In this document: positions 1-5,576 of the stretch, in pieces
Position numbering within the stretch: position 1 is the stretch's first letter
Layout: every line of letters begins with the position of its first letter
DNA from: Clostridiaceae bacterium
GTDB taxonomy: Bacteria > Bacillota > Clostridia > Saccharofermentanales > DTU023
Direction: 5' to 3'
Assembly: GCA_012800135.1 (NCBI GenBank)
Contig: JAAZJV010000150.1
Coordinates: forward strand, 1 to 8,267
Length of the DNA: 8,267 nucleotides
Notes under the pieces: generated by a model
Database searches by the model: none
What the model saw: only the letters and a program-made list of their open reading frames with translations
Told to the model about the DNA's origin: nothing
Translations under genes and position numbers: made by a program

Positions 1-84
1 GCATGGGATTTGAACCCACGATGCCCCTTTCAGGGCATACGCGATTTCCAGTCGCGCTCCTTCGGCCAGCTCGGACAACCCTCC
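1..84 (-). tRNA. tRNA-Ser (anticodon GGA), 3' end cut by window edge
   Basis: Read on the minus strand, the gene begins GGAGGGT at position 84. It then shows a D arm, an anticodon arm with stem CGCGA/TCGCG and loop CTGGAAA (anticodon GGA, reading UCC and UCU serine codons), a long variable arm with a GCCC/GGGC-type stem, and a T arm with loop TTCAAAT between GTGGG and CCCAT. The long variable arm marks a class II tRNA, consistent with serine. Only the first two bases (GC) of the 3' acceptor strand are inside the window; with the expected CCTCC they would pair with the 5' strand. Whether CCA is encoded cannot be seen. Confidence 0.95.
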
Positions 85-92
85 ATAAAAGC

Positions 93-121
93 ACTGTATA
101 AAAAGCGTTTCAGTTTTTCAA
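93..121 (-). promoter_or_regulatory. candidate promoter of the tRNA-Ser gene
   Basis: On the minus strand there is a -35 hexamer TTGAAA (5 of 6 consensus, positions 116-121), a 17-bp spacer and a -10 hexamer TACAGT (4 of 6, positions 93-98). Its predicted start point would fall within a few bases of the mature tRNA 5' end at 84. An overlapping TATACA is an alternative -10 with a short 15-bp spacer. Position and spacing are good, but the -10 is weak. Confidence 0.4.
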
Positions 122-279
122 CCGTGAACCGTTCAGCGCAACGGCATGATAACACTACTATTTTCGCTCTGTCAACGAAACCGATGCTTTTAGTTCCAAA
201 AGGATAAAGTCGCTAAATGCCAATATATTAAGGACTGAGAACTGAATATATAAAATCTAAACGATATAAAGACTTGAAT

Positions 280-309
280 ACAGCTCCGGGGCCTTTGCCC
301 CGAAGCTGT
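280..309. repeat. strong inverted repeat (RNA hairpin), possible terminator or leader structure
   Basis: Positions 280-292 pair with 297-309 around a 4-base loop (CTTT). This gives 12 Watson-Crick pairs with one C/A mismatch when read on the plus strand. Read on the minus strand the mismatch becomes a G-U pair, so the stem is continuous over 13 pairs with a GC-rich core (CGGGGC/GCCCCG). That asymmetry suggests it works as RNA from the minus strand, perhaps ending transcripts that come from the 635-1339 gene. No run of U follows on either strand, so it is not a standard intrinsic terminator. On the plus strand it lies just ahead of the ribosome binding site of the 332-385 ORF. Confidence 0.6.
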
Positions 310-331
310 GTATCAATTGGAGGAGAAAAGT

Positions 332-385
332 ATGAAAAGTGCGGTCTCTTTTGTTCCGCAAAATCATCATACTTTAAATAAATGA
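332..385 (+). CDS. possible 17-residue small protein or leader peptide
   Basis: An ATG at 332 is preceded by GGAGGAG (319-325) with an ideal 6-base spacer, one of the best ribosome binding sites in the window. The frame encodes 17 residues (MKSAVSFVPQ NHHTLNK) and stops at TGA 383-385. The strong 280-309 hairpin ends only 10 bases before the binding site. No longer plus-strand gene follows until tadA at 1456, so it does not sit in front of an obvious regulated gene. It resembles no leader peptide or toxin I know. It could be a real small protein, the surviving start of a decayed gene, or chance. No clear promoter was seen. Confidence 0.3.
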   Translation: MKSAVSFVPQNHHTLNK

Positions 386-541
386 CGAACATGATAATCA
401 AATATGAATAAATGAAAAACAAAACGGGGCAAACGATGCATCTTTCATATAGGCTTATTACCGTTTAGTTACAATGACGCATTCGCCGCCCGTAGCGCTT
501 GTATCGTTGCGTTTAACCGTGACACTGTATTACTTCTGTAT

Positions 542-591
542 AAAAAGAGTTAACGGCTGCGAATTCGTCCCCGGATGGCAAATCTGCAGCC
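542..591 (-). terminator. weak terminator candidate for the zinc-ribbon gene
   Basis: On the minus strand, 44 bases beyond the stop codon at 635, GGCTGC (586-591) can pair with GCAGCC (555-560). A five-T run follows (minus-strand reading of 542-546). The loop between the arms is long (25 bases) with only partial inner pairing, and the T run begins 8 bases after the stem, so efficiency would be poor. Confidence 0.25.
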
Positions 592-634
592 TGTGACATT
601 TGCACTAAAGCGTACAACGGCCTTTTCGCAATTA

Positions 635-1339
635 TTATCGGAGACTATTAGTAATGTCGGCCTCATCTTTCGGATGGTTAATGGAAAGATCACCGGTCGG
701 CATCGCGATGCGGAACGAAATAGGTTCCCGCGTCGACTTAAAAGAACGATCTTTCAAGTCAAGCACATCTGCGCGAATGTCACAATATTCATTGAAGAGT
801 CGAACACCTTCTTCGTCGGAGATATCTTCATGTAGAACTAAGATCACGCGGTTGTGACTGAGATTGTGAATCGCCAAATTCTTTTCCGCTGAGATCGGTT
901 GATCGACAACGTCCACAAAACGCTCGCTAATCTTTTCATATTGAGTTTTTTTGCGATTCATCATCGGAATCGTAATCGCGCAGAAAATCGCGGTGACAGC
1001 TAAGACGATGCCAATGATGGAGAGGAAAGCTTTCCGCGGAATACGAACATCGGGGATATCTTTTTTGGGAAGAACAAAGTCATCCTTTTTCTTTACAGCC
1101 GCAGCACCTTGTGAGAACATTACCGGGCCGCGCTGATAAGGCAATGGAACTAAGGACGGACCCGTGTAGGGCGGTTGAGGATCATTAGGGAAAGTAAACT
1201 CTTCAGGGTGCTGAAACGCCCGAAATGCCTCTTCATTATCGAAAACACAGTCACAAAAAGGGCAGTGTCCCTTCGACATGGAGGGATCAAGCATCAGTAA
1301 TGAACCGCAATTAATGCATTTTCCTTCTTTCAGCGGCAT
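635..1339 (-). CDS. zinc-ribbon, single-pass membrane protein of unknown function
   Basis: A 234-residue protein whose function I do not recognise. The N terminus carries a zinc-ribbon signature: CxxC at C8/C11 and a second CxxC at C26/C29, with a further C31. A proline-rich linker (about 48-75) and a lysine-rich stretch (83-104) follow. Next is one hydrophobic segment (about 104-127), preceded and followed by basic residues. The C-terminal 105 residues are soluble and charged with no motif I can name. By the positive-inside rule the basic N-terminal linker suggests the zinc ribbon is cytoplasmic and the C-terminal domain is outside (inference). The start is supported by AGAGGA 8 bases ahead of the ATG. 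The gene is divergent from tadA across a 116-bp gap. Zinc-ribbon plus membrane-anchor proteins are common, poorly characterised proteins in Bacillota. Confidence 0.8.
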   Translation of the reverse strand: MPLKEGKCINCGSLLMLDPSMSKGHCPFCDCVFDNEEAFRAFQHPEEFTFPNDPQPPYTGPSLVPLPYQRGPVMFSQGAAAVKKKDDFVLPKKDIPDVRIPRKAFLSIIGIVLAVTAIFCAITIPMMNRKKTQYEKISERFVDVVDQPISAEKNLAIHNLSHNRVILVLHEDISDEEGVRLFNEYCDIRADVLDLKDRSFKSTREPISFRIAMPTGDLSINHPKDEADITNSLR

Positions 1340-1377
1340 ATAATGAATCCTCTTTCTAAATAGTGGTCACGCATGCC

Positions 1378-1406
1378 ATCTTATCATGAGAAATAAATGT
1401 CGGCAA
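1378..1406 (-). promoter_or_regulatory. candidate promoter of the zinc-ribbon gene
   Basis: On the minus strand there is TTGCCG (1401-1406, 4 of 6), a 17-bp spacer and TAAGAT (1378-1383, 4 of 6). A TG one base upstream of the -10 gives an extended -10 (TGATAAGAT). It lies about 40 bp upstream of the ATG at 1339, in the divergent gap shared with tadA. Confidence 0.45.
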
Positions 1407-1412
1407 TGTATC

Positions 1413-1421
1413 TGATATTAT
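1413..1421 (+). promoter_or_regulatory. candidate extended -10 element for tadA
   Basis: TGATATTAT is an extended -10 (TGN plus TATTAT, 5 of 6) located 34 bp ahead of the tadA ATG. No good -35 hexamer is present at the usual distance. It is almost back to back with the minus-strand promoter at 1378-1406, so the two divergent genes may compete for polymerase. Confidence 0.3.
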
Positions 1422-1455
1422 TGAATTCGGATTTTAGGAAGAAAGGATCGCCTAG

Positions 1456-1962
1456 ATGAACGACAAATCTACGGAGAGTTGCGACATGGCGTCGGAAGAG
1501 GATGCACGTTTCATGCTTGAAGCGCTTCTTCTAGCAGAAGAAGCTTCACGCCGTGGTGAAATTCCGATCGGGTGTGTCATTGTGCAAAACGGTGACATCA
1601 TTGCCAGAAGCGGCAACACGCGGGAATATCGTCAGGACGCAACCGGCCACGCAGAGATAGAAGCAATCCGCGAGGCATGCCGCGTCACAGGCTTCTGGCG
1701 TCTCAACGACTGTGACCTCTACGTAACGCTTGAACCTTGCCTGATGTGTGCCGGAGCGATGATTCAAGCGCGAATTCGTCGTTGCTGTTTTGGCGCTTAC
1801 GATCCGAAATCCGGCATGGCCGGATCCGTCGCAAACGTGTTCGCGTTTCCCTCCAATCATCGCGTTGCCGTCACAGGAGGTGTTATGGAGGAGGCATGCG
1901 GCGACCTTCTGCGCGAATTTTTTGCGAAACGGAGAGAGGAGCAAAAAAACACGCCTCAATAA
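1456..1962 (+). CDS. tadA: tRNA-specific adenosine deaminase TadA
   Basis: Cytoplasmic zinc enzyme that converts adenosine-34 to inosine in the wobble position of tRNA-Arg(ACG), an essential step in decoding CGN arginine codons. The 168-residue protein has the full deaminase signature: HAE at H65-E67 (zinc ligand H65, catalytic proton shuttle E67) and PCxxC at P94-C98 (zinc ligands C95 and C98). These sit inside the characteristic TLEPCLMCAGAM block, with a following ARIRR segment typical of TadA rather than of guanine or cytidine deaminases. Length is normal for the family. The annotated ATG has AAAGGA 10 bases upstream; an in-frame ATG at codon 11 with its own GGAG is an alternative start and would lose no conserved residue. 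Linkage of tadA to a tRNA-Ser gene is known in Bacillota, but the usual downstream SRP RNA and dnaX are absent here. Confidence 0.96.
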   Translation: MNDKSTESCDMASEEDARFMLEALLLAEEASRRGEIPIGCVIVQNGDIIARSGNTREYRQDATGHAEIEAIREACRVTGFWRLNDCDLYVTLEPCLMCAGAMIQARIRRCCFGAYDPKSGMAGSVANVFAFPSNHRVAVTGGVMEEACGDLLREFFAKRREEQKNTPQ

Positions 1963-1966
1963 TCCA

Positions 1967-1975
1967 TGCTATAGT
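1967..1975 (+). promoter_or_regulatory. candidate extended -10 element for the acyltransferase gene
   Basis: TGCTATAGT is an extended -10 (TGN plus TATAGT, 5 of 6) starting 5 bases after the tadA stop codon. A start point near 1982 would give a leader of about 40 bases for the gene at 2023. No clear -35 was found. The same TGC-TATA arrangement recurs at 2766-2774. Confidence 0.35.
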
Positions 1976-2022
1976 GTATTAACTTCTTCATAAGATACAA
2001 AGGGAAAAATCCAACGCCTACG

Positions 2023-2718
2023 ATGTCCAAACGACGTAAAAAACCGACAGAGCTGCAATCAAGGGGATGGCAAGGACGCCTCGTCTACGCTGTTGGCATG
2101 TTCTTAAGTCAACTGTTAATACGCCTGAAATATCTAGGACAGGAAAACCTTCCAAAAGAGGGAGCATATATCATCGCCGCTAACCATCAGACGATGTTTG
2201 ACGGTCTGTGGATTATGGGAGGTATTCCTCAAGAACAACTCCCGCGCTTCTCCTGCATTGCCGGATCTGATCTCGAGCAACATTATGGCCTCACCGGTCG
2301 CATCATGTTCCGCGTCGGTAAAGCCATTCCTATCGACCGTGAGGGAAATCCTATGCGAGGGCTCGTACTCTCAAAACAACAACTTGAAAAAGGTGCGGTC
2401 ATCATGATCCATCCTGAAGGCACAAGAACACATGACGGGCGACTTGGAGAGATGAAAAATGGCGTAGCCTATTTGGCTCGTAAAGCCGGTGTCCCGATTA
2501 TCCCCACTTACATTGACGGAGGATATGAAATTTTCTCGCGCCATATGTCCGTGCCGCATCCCATCGATTGGAAACGCTTCCGTCGCAAAAAGATGACCAT
2601 TGAGTTTGGCGAACCGATTTACCCTGAAAATTACTATAACAATGCGCAGCTCATGGACGTTTTGACAACTTATTTCAAAGAAAAAGAACGTGCAGCATTG
2701 GCTAAACGCGACACTTAA
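2023..2718 (+). CDS. plsC: 1-acyl-sn-glycerol-3-phosphate acyltransferase (PlsC family)
   Basis: Membrane-associated acyltransferase predicted to add the second acyl chain to lysophosphatidic acid, giving phosphatidic acid for phospholipid synthesis. The 231-residue protein carries the family blocks in order. The catalytic HX4D motif is NHQTMFD (H55, D60). GKAIPIDR follows at 99-106, the substrate-binding PEGTR at 131-135, and the GVPIIPTY block at 156-163. One hydrophobic stretch (about 20-36) near the basic N terminus may anchor it to the membrane. Length is typical. The start has a poor ribosome binding site: the nearest purine run, AAAGGGA, ends about 18 bases upstream, and no better in-frame start exists before the upstream stop at 1972. 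It lies 60 bp after tadA and may be partly co-transcribed with it. Family assignment is firm; the exact acyl acceptor is inferred. Confidence 0.93.
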   Translation: MSKRRKKPTELQSRGWQGRLVYAVGMFLSQLLIRLKYLGQENLPKEGAYIIAANHQTMFDGLWIMGGIPQEQLPRFSCIAGSDLEQHYGLTGRIMFRVGKAIPIDREGNPMRGLVLSKQQLEKGAVIMIHPEGTRTHDGRLGEMKNGVAYLARKAGVPIIPTYIDGGYEIFSRHMSVPHPIDWKRFRRKKMTIEFGEPIYPENYYNNAQLMDVLTTYFKEKERAALAKRDT

Positions 2719-2765
2719 AGTTTCCACATATTTTGATCAGAGCAAAATTTGAATCATGTACGCTG

Positions 2766-2774
2766 TGCTATAAT
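2766..2774 (+). promoter_or_regulatory. perfect extended -10 promoter element for the XRE gene
   Basis: TGCTATAAT matches the extended -10 consensus exactly (TGN plus TATAAT). It lies 48 bp before the XRE ATG, predicting a leader of about 42 bases. No convincing -35 sits at 16-18 bp, which extended -10 promoters tolerate. Confidence 0.6.
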
Positions 2775-2822
2775 GTCGGCGCTTGCCGTCCGCGGTCAGT
2801 CGCCTTAGATAAGGGGTATTTC

Positions 2823-3398
2823 ATGCGTTCAAAAAGTCAAAGCGCTCATGCACAAAAAATAGTTTCAGAGTGCGACGCAATCCCTCTAAGGCGTGCCATC
2901 GCAAAACATTGTCACCGCAACCTCAAGATATCTCGTCATCGAGGGCATAAGCACCTAGTTGAAGCACGTCTCACTAGTCAAAACAAACAACGCTCTTCTT
3001 GTCAACCGACCTCATCGAAAACACAATCACACGCTGCAGATAATATGGCGTCAACATTACTCGGGTACATAATTCGTCATGAACGCCGACTACAAAACCT
3101 GACACAATCGCAACTGACCGCCGCTCTCCAATTCGGCGCCAGCGCTCTGTCAACAATTGAAAATGGGCGCGCTTTCGCAAATATCGAGCGTACTTTTCGC
3201 GTCGTGCGATACCTTCAACTCGATGTTGCGAAAATCATTATTGCTGTCCGCGCCCAACTCACTTTTCACTCGATGCATCAGAAACTTCGCCGCCAAGAAG
3301 CTGCTGAGCACGATCACTTCCCTCACGGAACTTCGCAAGCAATACATCAATGGAAGGCACGCATTGCGGAAGAACATTCAGACAAGCCGTATGAATAG
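2823..3398 (+). CDS. XRE-family helix-turn-helix DNA-binding protein
   Basis: A 191-residue putative transcription regulator. Residues 79-138 form a Cro/C1-type helix-turn-helix domain: LGYIIRHERRLQNLTQSQLT leads into an ALS-TIENGRA recognition helix region, then IERTFRVVRYLQLD, as in XRE proteins. The first 75 residues are rich in Ser, Lys, Gln, His and Arg and resemble nothing I know. The last 47 or so residues form a His/Glu-rich tail, coded almost entirely from DNA shared with the opposite-strand gene. The ATG at 2823 is chosen because AAGGGG lies 6 bases upstream and a perfect extended -10 lies at 2766-2774; a longer frame from TTG 2733 starts upstream of the promoter. Its target is unknown; autoregulation or control of the neighbouring MATE locus is only a guess. 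Confidence 0.8.
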   Translation: MRSKSQSAHAQKIVSECDAIPLRRAIAKHCHRNLKISRHRGHKHLVEARLTSQNKQRSSCQPTSSKTQSHAADNMASTLLGYIIRHERRLQNLTQSQLTAALQFGASALSTIENGRAFANIERTFRVVRYLQLDVAKIIIAVRAQLTFHSMHQKLRRQEAAEHDHFPHGTSQAIHQWKARIAEEHSDKPYE

Positions 3399-3900
3399 CA
3401 CGAGCCATTACGGCACGCATAGGGAAATCTTGCATAGCGGCTAGTAACGGAAGCATTCCCTGATAAACTTCAGAGAGTATTTTATTTTCACGGTCTTGAG
3501 ATTTCATCTTGACAACGCCGAAGAATTTGCGACCATAGTTATCATCGTCACGACAAATCGTCAAATAAACGTTGGCGGAATCGAAGATTGCCTCCTCCAA
3601 AAGTTCGGTGCGGTACTCGCCTGCTTCCTCCAGCGCATTTGTCAGTTCTTTTTGCTCAAAAAAACGGCAAAGTTCGAGACGTGCCCGGCGAACACGCCCT
3701 TTTCTTCGCACGTCTGCCGAATAAAGTTGACATGTCAGCCAAAGAAGTAAAAATCGGTCTCCTTCCCGCTCTTCATGTTTGAGCGGAAAGAAACGGAAAC
3801 GCCGTAGGCTTTCTCCGACAAGATCAGATGGCTGTTTTACTTCTTTGTCGTTATTATTGACGGTCTGATCTTCTCCGAAATCGTATTGTGTCGAATCCAA
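3259..3900 (-). CDS. uncharacterised protein, conserved-looking, TTG start
   Basis: A 213-residue, probably cytoplasmic protein that I cannot assign with confidence. The first 30 residues are acidic and probably disordered. The rest looks helical, with one short hydrophobic stretch (FLLLWLTCQLY, about 50-60) that is too short for a sure membrane span. Distinctive segments are a basic run (65-74), NYGRKFFGVVKMK (121-133) and a well-ordered helical C-terminal half. No catalytic motif is visible. The start codon is TTG, fixed by AAAGGAGG at 3907-3914 with a 6-base spacer. The gene follows the MATE exporter after 43 bp on the same strand, so co-transcription is likely. Its last 140 bp overlap the convergent XRE gene. 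It reminds me of small Clostridia-specific DUF families (DUF6553 would be the first I would test), but this is recall, not a match. Confidence 0.75.
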   Translation of the reverse strand: MDSTQYDFGEDQTVNNNDKEVKQPSDLVGESLRRFRFFPLKHEEREGDRFLLLWLTCQLYSADVRRKGRVRRARLELCRFFEQKELTNALEEAGEYRTELLEEAIFDSANVYLTICRDDDNYGRKFFGVVKMKSQDRENKILSEVYQGMLPLLAAMQDFPMRAVMARAIHTACLNVLPQCVPSIDVLLAKFREGSDRAQQLLGGEVSDASSEK

Positions 3901-3906
3901 AATGTG

Positions 3907-3914
3907 CCTCCTTT
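3907..3914 (-). promoter_or_regulatory. strong ribosome binding site that fixes a TTG start
   Basis: On the minus strand AAAGGAGG, an eight-base match to the anti-Shine-Dalgarno sequence, ends 6 bases before TTG (3898-3900). It is much better placed for that TTG than for any ATG in the frame and therefore decides the start of the uncharacterised 213-residue protein. Confidence 0.85.
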
Positions 3915-3943
3915 AATGCCGCTCTACCGGATGAACGAAGTGA

Positions 3944-5314
3944 TTACATCTGGCGTTCGAAAATGCGGTCACCCTGTCTCTTGAAGTACACTAAGTATAC
4001 GATAAGCGCAAAAACCCACGATACTGAATAATTCATGACCAAAACATCAAAAGTCCTAAAGAAAGGTAACACAGCAAGAATCCAAACCACTCTGACGCCG
4101 GACATCCCTATTGTAATGACCATAGGAAGAACCGACTGACCCGCACTGCGCAGAGTACCACCTAGAATTTCAGTTATTGCAAATAATACGTACGGTATGA
4201 GCACATAAAACATCGCCGTGCTTGCGTAGCGCATCACTTCATGATCATCACTAAACAAGCGCAATAACGGATAACGAAACAAAAGCAAAATCACGGCGTG
4301 CACAAAAACAACCGCAATTGAGAAAAGGATAATGCGAATAAGTCCTTTTTTTGCGCGTTCTTTCTTTTGTGCGCCGATGTTGGCGCTCATGAATGACATT
4401 GCAGTCAATGCCAAACCGTTAATGATAACGAAAACAAAACCATCAAGCCTGCCCGCCGCAGCAAGTCCCGCGATCGCCTGTTTGCCGAATTTATTGATGT
4501 TGCTTTGAACGAACACGTTGGACAGCGACATCACGCAGGACTGCAGCCCGGCGGGCACACCGAGTTTGATCGTCGGTTGCAGCACATCTTTGTGAAATCC
4601 AATGTCGCGCAAAAAAAGACGGAACGGTTCATGACTCATCATAAGGCTTGCCGTAACCAGTACGGCCGATAAGAATTGCGCGATAACATACGCGTATGCT
4701 GCTCCAATAATGCCCCACTTGAAAACGCCGACGAATAGAAAACTGAGACCGAGATTAAAAATAACTGCGATGGTCATGAACAAAAAGGGATGCCGTGTAT
4801 CGCCGACACCGCGCAAAATGCCTGCCCCCATGTTATAAACAAGAACCGGCAAAATGCTGATCAGGTAGACACGCAGGTAGCTCGTAGCGTCAGCTAGTAC
4901 GTCCGCAGGTGTGCCCATGAACGTCAGCATAGGACGCGCCAACAAAATCCCTGCGGCGCTTAGCACCGTTCCGACAAGAAAAGCGGTCGCGTAACCGGAA
5001 TGCACCGTCTTGTAGAGACGGTCATAATTACCCGCTCCCCATGCTTGTGCTGTAATTACGGAACAACCGGTCGCCAAACCCAGCGCAAGACCGGAGATCA
5101 TCTGTGAAATGTAGACCGTTGCGCCGACAGCGGCCATGGCGTCCGTCCCGCAGAAATTCGAGACGATGATCAGATCCAGCACACAGTACAGCTGGAAAAT
5201 TAAATTCATTAAAAGCAGCGGCGACGCAAACCGAACCACATTTTTCAAAATCGGTCCTTCGGTAAAATTTATGCTGCTGGCTCTGCGCCGAGGAAGGCGC
5301 TTTCTTCTCATCAT
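3944..5314 (-). CDS. MATE-family multidrug/cation efflux transporter
   Basis: Inner-membrane antiporter of the MATE family (NorM/DinF-like), predicted to export organic cations or drugs in exchange for Na+ or H+. The 456 residues fit the usual 440-460. About twelve hydrophobic segments fall in two homologous halves (about 24-225 and 245-450). Typical features are the basic N-terminal tail before TM1, a TEGPILKNVVRFASPLLL opening, the GAGILRGVGDTRHP segment (163-176) after TM4, IFNLGLSFLFV (185-195) in the first half, GVPAGLQS (252-259) opening the second half, and LRSAGQS near the TM10 loop. Two consecutive ATGs begin the frame; only a short AGG lies upstream. It is transcribed toward the uncharacterised gene at 3900 and follows the polyamine gene pair on the same strand, separated from it by the degenerate repeat array. 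The substrate cannot be read from sequence; polyamine export is possible but unproven. Confidence 0.93.
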   Translation of the reverse strand: MMRRKRLPRRRASSINFTEGPILKNVVRFASPLLLMNLIFQLYCVLDLIIVSNFCGTDAMAAVGATVYISQMISGLALGLATGCSVITAQAWGAGNYDRLYKTVHSGYATAFLVGTVLSAAGILLARPMLTFMGTPADVLADATSYLRVYLISILPVLVYNMGAGILRGVGDTRHPFLFMTIAVIFNLGLSFLFVGVFKWGIIGAAYAYVIAQFLSAVLVTASLMMSHEPFRLFLRDIGFHKDVLQPTIKLGVPAGLQSCVMSLSNVFVQSNINKFGKQAIAGLAAAGRLDGFVFVIINGLALTAMSFMSANIGAQKKERAKKGLIRIILFSIAVVFVHAVILLLFRYPLLRLFSDDHEVMRYASTAMFYVLIPYVLFAITEILGGTLRSAGQSVLPMVITIGMSGVRVVWILAVLPFFRTFDVLVMNYSVSWVFALIVYLVYFKRQGDRIFERQM

Positions 5315-5355
5315 AGCAAACCTATGTTTTACACCTGCTCTTTTTTTACTTTTCT

Positions 5356-5576
5356 TATACTCTAACTGATTTGAGTCGTCCCCTTAAATCGTCACATGCA
5401 ATAATCTAAGCGCGGTAATCACGTCCGTTTATACGCTAACTTATCCAAGTTAATCTTTAAAATTGTCATATGCGACGATTAATGCATGGAGGTCATGCCT
5501 GTCTATACGCTAACTTATCCAAGTAATTCTCTAAAGTGTCATATGCAACGGCCAAAGAGTGATGATCAAGACAAGT
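5356..5576 (-). repeat. three degenerate tandem copies of the nspC 3' end
   Basis: Starting from the conserved TATAC marker, units begin at 5356, 5430 and 5504. A fourth TATAC at 5577 lies within the end of nspC itself, giving spacings of 74, 74 and 73 bp. Units at 5430 and 5504 share an identical 21-bp stretch (5430-5450 and 5504-5524). Read on the minus strand, each unit aligns with the last 24 or so codons of nspC. In unit 5430, for example, the starting GACAGGCA, the central ATTTTAAAG and the terminal GTATAA are identical, and a hand alignment of the last 46 bases gives 29 matches. Unit 5356 keeps GAGTCGTCC and most of the following TTAAATCGTC. The copies contain stops and are not coding. 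Many differences are transitions, as expected for old decaying duplications. Confidence 0.7.

Larger units (their letters stand above)
85..634. other. long intergenic region without a convincing full-length gene
   Basis: About 550 bp separate the tRNA-Ser gene from the end of the zinc-ribbon gene. The reading frames here have no recognisable protein content. Those longer than 60 codons (10-207 plus, 228-422 minus) lack a ribosome binding site, and one runs through the tRNA. What can be seen is the candidate tRNA promoter (93-121), a strong hairpin (280-309), a 17-codon ORF with an excellent ribosome binding site (332-385) and a weak terminator candidate for the zinc-ribbon gene (542-591). The stretch from about 200 to 280 and from 355 to 480 is AT-rich and otherwise featureless to me. 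Confidence 0.6.

Noticed and set aside
10..207. 65-codon plus-strand reading frame
   Set aside because: It runs antisense through the tRNA-Ser gene, has no ribosome binding site and no recognisable protein content.
337..345. Exact match to the Haemophilus uptake signal core AAGTGCGGT
   Set aside because: Only one copy is present in 8.3 kb, where Pasteurellaceae DNA would show several; the gene content and signals point to Bacillota. A 9-bp match is expected by chance at this scale now and then.
228..422. 64-codon minus-strand frame with a hydrophobic start
   Set aside because: It begins with TTG without a ribosome binding site, in AT-rich DNA that yields hydrophobic codons by chance, and it contains the 280-309 hairpin.
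1546..1959. 137-codon frame antisense to tadA
   Set aside because: It is a shadow of tadA, whose full set of deaminase motifs is on the plus strand.
1963..2022. SRP (4.5S/scRNA) gene expected after tadA in many Bacillota
   Set aside because: Only 60 bp are available and no GGUGCU/GGAAGC-type core of SRP RNA is present.
2730..2748. ATTTTG/CAAAAT inverted repeat after the acyltransferase gene as a terminator
   Set aside because: The stem is six AT-rich pairs with no strong core or following T run.
5356..5576. CRISPR array
   Set aside because: Similarity extends across the whole 74-bp unit rather than alternating between fixed repeats and unique spacers, the copies are degenerate, and they match the neighbouring gene's end.
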